A program made the translations under genes and the position numbers. From Dactylorhiza incarnata (lineage: Eukaryota; Streptophyta; Magnoliopsida; Asparagales; Orchidaceae), in the NCBI GenBank assembly GCA_033032865.1, contig JAWHQI010000262.1, positions 2,356,001 through 2,420,000 of the forward strand: a stretch of 64,000 nt of DNA. Reading direction: 5' to 3'. This document shows, piece after piece, positions 54,721-64,000 of this stretch. Numbering within the stretch: position 1 is the stretch's first letter; every line of letters starts with the position of its first letter. The notes under the pieces are model-generated. The model ran no database searches. It was not told where the DNA came from and was given only the letters and a program-made list of their open reading frames with translations.

Positions 54721-56236
54721 TGATTTTGGTCTGTGATTAGGATCTCATCAGATCCAACGGCCAGGGAATTGTCTTCAACCTCCAGCCAAGGGTTGACATT
54801 GCTCACGCCTGGGCCGACTTTGGACCCAATTTCCCGGCTGAGCGACTTCCCGGCCGACCACCACCACCACCACCTTCACGGAGGTGGGGGCTGTCGAGAT
54901 GGCGGTTTAGGTTGGCCGGCGGCGGCCGGATTAGGGAATTAGAGGAGGGTCATTTCAACGGGAAAACCCATGAAAACCAGTGGTGGATCTCGCTCGATTG
55001 AGCTCATCTCACCTCCTATTCGATCTAGATGACTAGCACGAGGGAAGAGAAGGAGGTACGGGCCTGAGTTTGTGGTCGGAGGCGCGGATTCACCCTTGTT
55101 CCCATACGCGAATTGTCTCCACCGGAAGCCATGGCTGACTGTGCTTTCAGAGCTCGAAATCTTTGATGGTGGTGGGGGATCATCTTTGTGGGAGTCACTG
55201 AGCATGCCAGGGCCTTCAAATGGGGCTGAGAGGGTGTATAAATGAAGAAGGTAGGTGGAGGGGCTCGACCATTAATTCCACCTCTCAAGCACCCACTGCA
55301 TGGCCTCCAGCTTAAGCCAAAACAGCTAAGCACCAAGCCTGAGGTCGGGTGAGGAGAGAGGGGTGGAAGGGAGGTGCCAATTGGCACTCTGAGGTTGGTT
55401 TCAAGGTGGGTGAAATCACACCTTTGCACAAGCACTATTCACCCAAATTTCACCCTCTTCATGGCCATGCATGGCTGCCACCTCAGCTCAAAATGGTGGG
55501 GGTTTACTCTCCAAGGGTGGCAGAGTTGGTTGGGGCAAGGTAGGGTGTGCCATTTGGCATGGTGCACAAAAATCCTTCCTCTTTCTCTCTCTTTTTATCT
55601 TTTTCTCCCCAAATCAATTCCCTACTTTTCATTTATTTGATTTATTAATTATCAATAGGTCCAATTTTTATCATGGGCTGAGAATGGCTTGAAATTGGGC
55701 TAGGGTCCAAGGAAATTCATTTTTGGACCCAAGGTGACTTGGTGGGTCATTTTGATACTTGACTTAGCCCTAGCTCACCTAGGCTAATATGAGTAGTTCA
55801 ATTGGACTTAGTGGGCTCAATGAGTTTTTGGTAGGGTGCCCTAAGTGGAGGGGAAGACACAAAGAGGCCTTGAGTTCACTTTTGAGCTTGGAGGCATAGT
55901 GGAGGTCCTTAGGGTTTGCCATAATTTCCAATTTGGAGGGCCCATTGGGTTAGAGAACCTCAATGGAAACCCTAGGGTTCAAGGCTCCTTGTTGATACTA
56001 GTTGATTCTCAAACTTAGGGTTTTACCTTTATGTGGCTAGGGAGCTCACCCTAGTGTCACCTAATCTCCTGTTGGTCTAGGGAGCTTGTTTTAGAAGGGG
56101 GGAGTGTCAAAACCTGTACTAAGGGGGTCTAGTAGTTTTGGAGATGTTACAATTCCCAATATGCAATAAAATAATTTCGTCCCCGAAATTTAAGATTAGG
56201 TGTACGGGTTTTGACATAATAAGAAAAACACAATCT

Positions 56237-59200
56237 TTAAGGAAGAGTGTGAAGCGTACCTGAGTTGAATAGCCTTGGATACTTTTGTTGTATGAGATCC
56301 AGGGGTTCCCAGGTATGCTCCTCTTGGCCATGATTAGACCACAACACCTTGACTAGCGGAATCTTCTTCTTTCTTAGGATCCGGATTGCCGTTTCATCAA
56401 TTCGGATTGGCTCTAGAAGAACAGTTCTATCAGAGGCCACTGGATTTGAAGTTGATGTTACATGTTGATCTGGTCGGAGTAGCGCCTTCCGGAGGGAGGA
56501 GATATGAAAAACATTAGGCAAACCGGCCAAGTCCTAGGATAGTTCTAATCTATATGCCACGGGACCGATTCTTTCTAGAATTCTGAAAGGCCCGAGGTAC
56601 CTGGGGCTGAGCTTCTTCAGCCCCCGTACCTGGGTGATGCCATGAGCTGGTCGGATCTTTAGAAAAACCTGGTCATCCACTTGGAATTCTACCTGACGGT
56701 GATGCGCGTCATGGTATTTGGCTTGCCTGCTCTGGGCTTCTAGCATCTTCTCTCGTATCGAGCGTACTTGTGCAACGGTGTATTCAATGAATTCGGATCC
56801 TAAGGCCGAGGGGTCTTCATCTTGCACCCAAGATAATGGAGTTCTGCACCTTCTTCCATACAGGGCTTCATAGGGAGCCATCCCTATGGAGGCATGATGG
56901 CTATTATTATAAGAAAATTCTATTAATGGCAACAGTTTCTCCCAAGGTTCTCCGCTATCTAGTATGCACAACCGGAGGAGGTCTTCCATTGTTCGGATAG
57001 TGCGCTCTGTTTGCCCGTCAGTTTGTGGGTGGAAGGCAGTGCTGAAATTTAGTCGGGACCCCAGATAGGCTTGGACAGCCCTCCACTCCCTGGAAGTGAA
57101 CCTTCCATCTCGATCTGATATGATGGTCTTTGGCGTGCCGTGGTATCGCACAAACTGTTCAACGAAGAGACGAACTAGCACGCTGACCGGGGCCTTCATT
57201 CTCATCGGGATAAATCTAGCCACTTTTGTTAATTTGTCGACTATTACCCAAACTGAGTCATGACCAGAGCGGGACCTTGGTAACCCATGTACGAAGTCCA
57301 TCGAGATATCTTCAAATTTCCAAACAGGAACTGCCAAGGATTGAAGCCGCCCTGCCGGGTTTCTGCATTCAGCCTTTACACACTGACAAGTTTCACAGAG
57401 GTTGACAAATTTTTTTATATCCTTCTTCATCCCAGGCCAATACATAGTTTTCTTTAAATCTGTCGTCATCTTGGTGATTCCCGGGTGCACTGAATACCTG
57501 CTGTAATGTGCTTCAGTCATGATCTCCTCTCTAAGCTGGTTTGTAGCCGGAATGTAAACCTGGCCCTTGAAGCGGACTAAATCGTCGATAAAAGAGAAGT
57601 CTTTGGCGGTGCCCGTACTTAGTGCCTCAAAAACCAGTTCCAAATCCGCATCTTGTTTTTGCCCTTCCCGGATGCGATCCTTGATATCACTCTCGATTGA
57701 GATCGATCCCAGATACTCTTCGTACAATTCGGGGTCTGCTCGGGAGACTAGAGTAATATTCAAGTTCTCCATTTCTCGAATCAACTCCAATGATGACAAT
57801 CGTATTTCTGGTTCTGAAGTGCCGACCGTTCTGCTCAATGCGTCGGCCACTTTATTCGCTTTTCCTGGGTGATAGTGCATTGTATACTGATAATCGCAAA
57901 GGAATTCCACCCATCTTATTTGACGCATATTAAGATCCTTCTGTGTGTCTACGTACTTTAAATTTTTGTGATCAGAGAAGATGTCACAGTGTACTCCGTA
58001 CAGATAATGTCGCCAAATTTTTAGCGCAAATACTACAGCTCCCATCTCTAGGTCATGCACGGGATAGTTTTGTTCATGCTTTTTCAATTGTCGGGATGCA
58101 TATGCAATTACATGACCATTTTGCATTAGTACAGCGCCCATTCTTTGGTAAGAGGCGTCAATGTAAACTTGGAAGCCCTCCTTCCCTGATGGCAAGGCAA
58201 GAATTGGAGCAGAGATTAATCTGGCTTTTAAGTCCTGGAAAGCTGCTTCACACTTGGGGGTCCAGATGAACGGCGAATCTTTCTTCGTTAACGTGGTAAG
58301 AGATAATGCGATCTGGGAGAAACCTTATACGAACTTCCGGTAGTATCCGGCAAGTCCTAGAAAGCTCCTTATGTCTGAGGCCGTTTTCGGTTGGGGCCAA
58401 TCTCGGACAGCTTGGATTTTTGCTGGGTCAACTGCCAATCCAGCGCCGCTGATGATGTGGACTAAGAAGGCTACTTCACTGAGCCAAAATTGGCACTTAC
58501 TGAACTTTGCGTAAAGCTTATTCTCCCAGAGTTTCTGGAGAGTTAAGGATAAATGCTGGGCGTGGTCCTCCTTTGTTTTCGAATAAATTAGAATGTCATC
58601 TATAAAAATGATGACAAAGGAATCTATGTATGGTTTAAACACTTTGTTCATTAAACTCATGAATGCAGAGGGAGCATTCGTGAGTCCGAATGGCATTACC
58701 GTGAACTCGTGTAATCCACACCTGCTACTGAAAGCCGTCTTTGGGATATCCTCCTCCCGGATCCTCAGTTGGTAGTACCCTGATCTGAGATCTAGTTTTG
58801 AATACCAGAAGGCCCCTTGCAACTGATCAAACAGTTCGTCTATACGAGGTAAGGGATATGTGTTTCTAACCGTTAGACGGTTGAGCTCTCTATAGTCGAT
58901 GCATAATCTCAGGGTTCCGTCTTTCTTTTTAACAAAAAGGACCGGGGCTCCCCAAGGTGATGAACTAGGCCTTACGAAGCCTGCTTCTACTAACTCTTGT
59001 AATTGACTTCGAAACTCGGTTAGTTCCTTTGGTTCCATTCTATACGGTGCTTTGGATACTGGTTTTGCTCCCAGTATCAGTTGGATTTGAAAGTCGGCTT
59101 CTCTCTGTGGGGGCAGTCCGGGTAGTTTGTCGGGGAAGACATCAGAAAAATCTTTTACTACCGGAATGTCCCCTATAGGTTCACTTGAATCCTCCATTCC

Positions 59201-59657
59201 GAAGCAAACTAAGAATAACTCATCTCCTTGAAGATGTGATTTAACAGCCTGAACTGGAGATAAAAGGTCTTTGGAGATAGGCGGAGCGCTTTCAAAAATA
59301 ATTGTTGTGCCCCCATGACGAATGATAACCCTTCGTAACTGACGATCAATTATGGCATGATACCGGGATAGCCAGATCATGCCTAATACCGAATCGTACT
59401 TGACAAGTTTCATTGCCGTAGCTGGGGTTTCAAAGTTCTTTCCGCCGATGGTTACATCTACAACGCAAGCCGCGGTTACACTGATTATAGATCCGTTAGG
59501 AAGACGAACATCTCTGGCAGGGCCTAAACGACAGCTTAGTCCCTTCGACTCCTTAATAACGTTTTCTGATATAAAGACGTGGGTTGCTCCACAATCGAAC
59601 AAAACGAGGGCAGGTTTTCCATTTACAAGTAAAATGCCTGTGGTGGGTGAATTTTAA
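56237..59657 (-). pseudogene. Element 5 pol: protease, RT, RNase H, integrase, chromodomain
   Basis: One minus-strand frame with two internal stops (58325-58327 and 56534-56536) and a true stop at 56237. Order: protease [12 protein letters not shown] (usual DSG altered to DCG); RT with [49 protein letters not shown] and FIDDILIYS; RNase H with YIDASYQRMGAVLMQ and VADALSR; integrase with HHCC (HYSRYSVHPG..CETCQ), MDFVHGLP, ISDRDGRFTS and GQTERTIRTMED; GPY/F module (RYLGPFRILERIGPVAYRLEL); and a C-terminal chromodomain (KVLWSNHGQEEHTWEPLDLIQQKYPRLF), which in relatives targets insertion to heterochromatin. Confidence 0.92.
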
Positions 59658-59740
59658 AGTTATCTAGATGAGTAATAGCCCTTATGTTGCCTAAGTTTAT
59701 GAAGAGAGTTTAAGTGGAACTACTAAGTAAAAAATTTTAG

Positions 59741-60861
59741 CTAAGAAAAACTTAGTGTACCTGTAATTGTCTCTTCAGGTTTGCGGAGTTGAGCCAGATC
59801 CAGAGCGTATAACTGACTGCCGGCAGGTTGATGGTTACCTCCTTGGTGTCCTCGTCCTCGACCTTGACCTCGGCCTCCAAAGTGTTGATAAGGGGGTCTT
59901 TGGGGTGGAGGAGGGAATGTTCTCTGAGGACAGAATGCCTTCACATGACCGGGCTGGTGGAAGAAGAAGCATAGCTGAGGAGGAGGGGCCCCACCCAACT
60001 GCTTAGGTGGCTCCCGGGCTTGCAGTGGTTGCGGTGCCAAAACAGTGTGGGATCCTTGGCCTTGATCGAACTTTGGACGAGGTCTTCCCCCACTCCTCTG
60101 ATTCCTAATGAACTGATCCTGCTAATGTGGGAGCTGTCTATCTCCTCTTCGCTCCTCGTCAACAGCTCTCTTCCCCCTGCCCCTGGTCATCAGATGATCC
60201 GCTTCCAATATCTTTGCTGCTTCAGCAATCTTGGCCAGACTAGCATCTGCTACGAATAAGAGTGCTTGCCTCAGGTCATCTCGCAGTCCCTTAAAGAACT
60301 TCTTGGCAAATCCTGCCTCACTGAACTGGTAAGAAACTAGGAATAGGGATAGGTGGGCAAATTCTCGTTGATATTCCAAAACAGTCCTATTTCCTTGCCT
60401 TAACTGTAAGAATTTCTACTCTAGCTCGTCTCTCGCCGACTGAGGAATGAAGTGCTCCAGCAAAGCTCCTCTGAACTCCTCCCAAGAGATTTCACTGTAG
60501 TCATAACCTAAGAAGGTTGTATCCCTTGCTGTCTTCCACCAGTGCTTAGCATGAGAGCGAAGTGCTGAGACTGCTAGAGCCACTGCTTCGGTTGTTGGCC
60601 AGCGGATTCCAGCAAGCATTTCTTGAATGGTATCGATCCATTCCTCAGTTTGTACTGCTGATTCTGTACACGAGAAGGATGGCGGAGAGAGTCCTTTGAA
60701 CACACTGAGCCAGTTTGAAGCCGGGTTGGGCTCCCTAATTGGGGCTTGATCCCTGAATGCTTGCAGAATAGCCTGCAGTGTCTGCCCCACGTTGTCTTCT
60801 TGAAATTGGGCGGGGGCGGAGGTGGAGGGGGAACCCTATTCTCTGGGACAGGATTCTGCAA
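59741..60861 (-). pseudogene. Element 5 gag
   Basis: It starts near 60861 (MQNPVPENRVPPPPPPPPNF). Retrotrans_gag core at 60790-60416 (WIDTIQEMLAGIRW..HAKHWWKTARD..FRGALLEHFIP), continuing at 60379-60122 (EYQREFAHLSLF..FFKGLRDDLRQAL). The zinc finger at 60040-59741 reads CFFFHQPGHVKAFC, so its second cysteine is replaced by phenylalanine. At least three frame breaks. A polypyrimidine-AG (TCATCTTGCAG) lies just before the first Met codon and looks like a splice acceptor. Confidence 0.82.
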
Positions 60862-60998
60862 GATGAGAAGATAAGAATGAGAAATTGAAAAGAGGTATTG
60901 ATCTCAGGTGGCTAGATGAGAAATGGTCGGGAGGAAAACCCTTATGGGCACACCATTGCTTCCGTTGCTAGTTTGTCCGCAAACTAGACTCGAGCAGG

Positions 60999-62293
60999 GG
61001 CCGACCACCACCACCACCTTCACGGAGGTGGGAGCTGTCGAGACGGCGGTCTAGGTCGGCCGGCGGCGGCCGGATTAGGGAATTAGAGGAGGGTCATTTC
61101 AACGGGGAAACCCATGAAAACCAGTGGTGGATCTCGCTCGATTGAGCTCATCTCACCTCCTATTCGATCTAGATGACTAGCACGAGGGAAGAGAAGGAGG
61201 TACGGGCCTGAGTTTATGGTCGGAGGCGCGGATTCGCCCTTGTTACCATACGCGAATTGTCTCCACCGGAAGCCATGGCCGACTGTGCTTTTAGAGCTCG
61301 AAATCTTCGATGGTGGTGGGAGATCGTCTTCGTGGGAGTCACTGAGCATGCCAGGGCCTTCAAATGGGGCTGAGAGGGTGTATAAATGAAGAAGGTAGGT
61401 GGAGGGGCTAGACCATTAATTCCACCTCTCAAGCACCCACTGCATGGCCTCCAGCTTGAGCCAAAACAGCTAGGCACCAAGCCTGAGGTCGGGTGAGGAG
61501 AGAGGGGTGGAAGGGAGGTGCCAATTGGCACTCTGAGGCTAGTTTCAAGGTGGGTGAAATCACACCTTTTCACAAGCACTATTCACCCAAATTTCACCCT
61601 CTTCATGGCCATGCATGGCTGCCACCTCAGCTCAAAATGGTGGGGGTTTACTCTCCAAGGGTGGCTGAGTTGGTTGGGGCAAGGTAGGGTGTGCCATTTG
61701 GCATGGTGCACAAAAATCCTTCCTCTTTCTCTCTCTTTTTATCTTTTTCTCCCCAAATCAATTCCCTACTTTTCATTTATTTGATTTATTAATTATCAAT
61801 AGGTCCAATTTTTATCATGGGCTGAGAATGGCTTGAAATTGGGCTAGGGTCCAAGGAAATTCATTTTTGGACCCAAGGTGACTTGGTGGGTCATTTTGAG
61901 ACTTGACTTAGCCCTAGCTCACCTAGGCTAATATGAGTAGTTCAATTGGACTTAGTGGGCTCAATGAGTTCTTGGTAGGGTGCCCTAAGTGGAGGGGAAG
62001 ACACAAAGAGGCCTTGAGTTCACTTTTGAGCTTGGAGGCATAGTGGAGGTCCTTAGGGTTTGCCCTAATTTCCAATTTGGAGGGCCCATTGGGTTAGAGA
62101 ACCTCAATGGAAACCCTAGGGTTTAAGGCTCCTTGTTGATAATAGTTGATTCTCAAACTTAGGGTTTTACCTTTATGTGGCTAGGGAGCTCACCCTAGTG
62201 TCACCTAATCTCCTGTTTGTCTAGGGAGCTTGTTTTAGAAGGGGGGTGTCAAAACCTGTACTAAGGGGGTCTAGTAGTTTTAGAGATGTTACA
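60999..62293 (-). repeat. Element 5 5' LTR (right), truncated
   Basis: 1295 bp closely matching 54852-56151. It begins on the minus strand with TGTAACATC at 62293 and stops at the GGTGGTGGTCGGCC segment, where gag leader sequence starts. The missing part includes the tandem repeats, U5 and the primer site. Confidence 0.85.
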
Positions 62294-62298
62294 CCTAC
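62294..62298. repeat. Target-site duplication CCTAC, right of element 5
   Basis: It matches 33257-33261; A1 resumes here. Confidence 0.82.
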
Positions 62299-63581
62299 TC
62301 CCAATACAACTCTTAAAAAGATTTTCAATTAAGCTCTTTTCTTAATCAAATTTTTTTTCTTTCTTTTCTTTTTCTAATTTCTTTTTCTTTTCTCAAAACT
62401 TTTTCAACGAATATTCCGGGGAAGTGCAAACCACACTTTCACATAATTTACACCGCATGAACAGCCTCAATTGAAAATAATACAACACTCAAGCTCGGAT
62501 TAGGTGTGCGACTAGGATTAGCATTTAGGCTTTGGTGAAATATAAGTGAAGCTGAATCAAGAGACGGGGTAGGCACAAAGGGGCTAGCAAGGATTATGAT
62601 AGGGTCGGTACACAAAGCTCAACCTGGCCAAAATGAAGGCCTACATCATGCTCACACATTGAACTAACTTATACCAATGCTTCAAGAGTCGCTTGGGGAA
62701 AGTTCTTAGCCACTGAGAAAGATAATTCTTCCTCCCGACTCGATCAATACAAACCTAGCAACCGTCTACACACATCCCTACGCTACCATCGGATTCGCAC
62801 CAGATTCACCACTATTGAGTAGGATAAATAATTATTACGCAAATAGAAAAAAATACAAAACTATAAGCATAAAGAAAAATTTATTCTACACACAATTCTA
62901 TGCAAGACGCGAGTACTCGACTAGAGCACTATGGAAGCAAACATTTTACTCCGCCTCACAATCCTAAGCCAGCACAACAATTTTCCCAATCCTACAAAAG
63001 AAACGAGTTAGACTCATTACGCGCCTACGATTAAGTGCGCTCTCTAGTGGGTGTTGTGGTGTGTGATGAGAATGAGCAAATAATTATAAGATTGTAACTT
63101 CTAGTATGCTGTGTTATGTGCACATGCAAGTGGGCACTAGGTACGGCTCTTCCCCCAGACTTAAAGTCATCCAGATCAAAAGAAAACATTTGCATAATAA
63201 AAAGGGGATAAGGGTAGAGGGTACCTAGGCTCATAAATGAGCCTACCAGAAGATCAGTGACTCTTATTTAAAGGCAGCTATCTCGCATGCTCTAAATAGA
63301 TTTGACCCTGCGATTAAAGCATTCCCCTAGACAAAACAGAGAGAAACTAATATATAAAAGAGAAAAAGAAACTGAACGGAACCAAGTGGTTCCAATGGGT
63401 TGTCTCCCAAGAGCCCTTTTGTTTACCGTCCTTAAGGTGGACCAAATACCTGTATTAACATTATAACAAAAGGGAATGCTAGCAATTGTCCAATATATTA
63501 CCAAAAGCAACACACAAGCACAGTTAAAGACATGAGAAGCACCAAAACATTAGAACACAAGCCTGGAGACTCCATCACAAC
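62299..63581 (-). other. A1 3' non-coding region, second part
   Basis: No coding sequence. It contains a second AAGTCTGGGGGAAGAG tract (minus strand, 63165-63150) and, on the plus strand, 'gggttgtctcccaagagccc' (63397-63416). Confidence 0.5.
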
Positions 63582-64000
63582 TCAGATGTATGTTGATTTG
63601 TGATGATTCTCCCCAGCCACACGAGATGGGAAGGAGCTGAAGGCTTTAGGGCCCAAAGGAGATGTTTCTCCCTTGCCCCTAACCTCATCCTTCTCATGTC
63701 GGAGGGCGGTAAAGCGCGTCGCACGTAGTGAATTTTTCTGCTTCAATTTCTCCATAGTAGGAGAGCGCCAACGAGCAATATGAGCTCGATCAAGATAACT
63801 GTCTAACAGTTTCGGAGAAGCCAAGGGCTTCACTTCTTCACCCCTTACGGGAGATAGATCTGCCCAACGAACCTGTTTTAACTGTTTATAATTAACTCCT
63901 ATTTTAATAAAATTATTTAAAGTGTTTGTGGCAATGCTGGCCTTAGTAACTTCTAACTTTGCAGCCTCGCCACCTTTGTTTTCACATTCTCTTCCTCCAT
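63582..64000 (-). CDS. A1 3'-terminal ORF, C-terminal part, runs off the window
   Basis: A minus-strand frame open from the window edge to TAG/TAA at 63582, about 139 residues. It includes ATNTLNNFIKIGVNYKQLKQ, VRWADLSPVRGEEVKPLASP, DRAHIARWRSPTMEKLKQKN and ends HHKSTYI. It is basic, with no cysteine motif, and I do not recognise it. The position, between pol (presumably to the right) and the non-coding 3' region, is where Athila elements carry an envelope-like ORF. Confidence 0.45.
   Translation of the reverse strand, partial: GGRECENKGGEAAKLEVTKASIATNTLNNFIKIGVNYKQLKQVRWADLSPVRGEEVKPLASPKLLDSYLDRAHIARWRSPTMEKLKQKNSLRATRFTALRHEKDEVRGKGETSPLGPKAFSSFPSRVAGENHHKSTYI

Larger units (their letters stand above)
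33262..56151 (-). repeat. Element 5 3' LTR (left), split by elements 4 and 3
   Basis: Own segments are 33262-33991, 40648-42812 and 53104-56151. 54852-56151 matches 60999-62293 closely, which proves LTR identity. The rest is assigned by the TGTAA..TTACA ends and the CCTAC duplication. It contains 0.5-kb tandem repeats and a GC-rich segment, and no gene. A 134-residue minus-strand frame at 33989-33585 is probably chance. About 5.9 kb is unusually long for this lineage. Confidence 0.72.
33262..62293 (-). mobile_element. Element 5: chromodomain Ty3 (Tekay/Del-like) element with nested insertions
   Basis: Minus-strand element of about 12.1 kb own sequence, inflated to 29 kb by elements 3 and 4. 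The ends are TGTAAGACCCC and GATGTTACA, with a CCTAC duplication. Gag-pol lies at 60861-56237. The 3' LTR (left) is very long, about 5.9 kb after removing insertions. The 5' LTR (right) keeps only about 1.3 kb and is joined directly to the gag leader, so the primer site and U5 were deleted. Chromodomain and pol motifs place it in the chromoviruses. Confidence 0.85.
31136..64000 (-). mobile_element. A1: Athila-like Ty3 element, 3' end, split by element 5
   Basis: Minus-strand element whose 3' LTR is 32690-31136. Rightward from the LTR are a polypurine tract (32703-32691), non-coding DNA to 33256, the element 5 insertion, more non-coding DNA from 62299, and an ORF from 63581 to the window edge. 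A long non-coding 3' region, several AAGTCTGGGGG tracts and 'TTGGGAGACAACCC' (63407-63394) are what I recall of Athila elements. The pol genes are outside the window, so the family call is tentative. Confidence 0.6.

Noticed and set aside
55349..55692. Overlapping short ORFs repeated at 61493-61784, and minus-strand ORFs at 55025-55435 and 61214-61579
   Set aside because: They are in the LTRs of element 5, overlap each other in several frames and show no known domain.

Overview
This window is a nest of LTR retrotransposons from a plant nuclear genome. I recognise no host protein gene, rRNA or tRNA gene. A flowering plant with a large, repeat-rich genome is suggested by several Sirevirus-type Copia elements (initiator-Met-tRNA primer sites, coiled-coil Gag, multiple polypurine tracts), a chromodomain Ty3 element, a Tat-like Ty3 element with two RNase H-type domains and an Athila-like LTR. 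The species cannot be read from the sequence.

Layout. T1 (minus strand, window start to about 17.4 kb) is a decayed Tat-like Ty3 element, cut in its reverse transcriptase by element 1 (1229-11334, plus, Sirevirus, duplication AAGAT). After an unexplained spacer (17408-18105), a long chromovirus-like LTR (L0) starts at 18106. It is cut by element 2 (21425-30259, plus, Sirevirus without pol, duplication CTTAT) and at 31136 by an Athila-like minus-strand element (A1) that runs off the right edge. A1 is cut by element 5 (33262-62293, minus, chromodomain Ty3, duplication CCTAC). The very long left LTR of element 5 holds element 4 (33997-40647, plus, Copia, duplication ACCAT) and element 3 (42818-53103, plus, best-preserved Sirevirus, duplication GATAG). 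The nest order is L0, then A1, then element 5, then elements 3 and 4.

How the parts work together. Each element follows LTR - primer site - Gag - protease - integrase - RT/RNase H (Copia) or RT - RNase H - integrase (Ty3) - polypurine tract - LTR. Nearly all are broken. Element 3 has all catalytic motifs and few stops; element 5 has one long pol frame with two internal stops.

The most interesting signal is regulatory. The Copia and Athila-like LTRs each carry their own palindromic vocabulary: TGTCGCC/TGTCGGAA in element 1, GCTAGCGC/GGTAGCG in element 2, TCGACG in element 3, AGACCGC/GCGGTCT in element 4 and CGCACGATCGTGCG in A1. In the Sireviruses the same family-specific palindromes recur inside the element. 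In elements 1 and 2 they surround a conserved gene on the opposite strand, between pol and the 3' LTR. That gene appears to have a promoter and a 5' intron. In element 1 the order palindrome B, palindrome A, TATA box is the same in the LTR promoter and, on the other strand, in the antisense promoter. This fits, without proving, an element-encoded regulator recognising its own family's operators.
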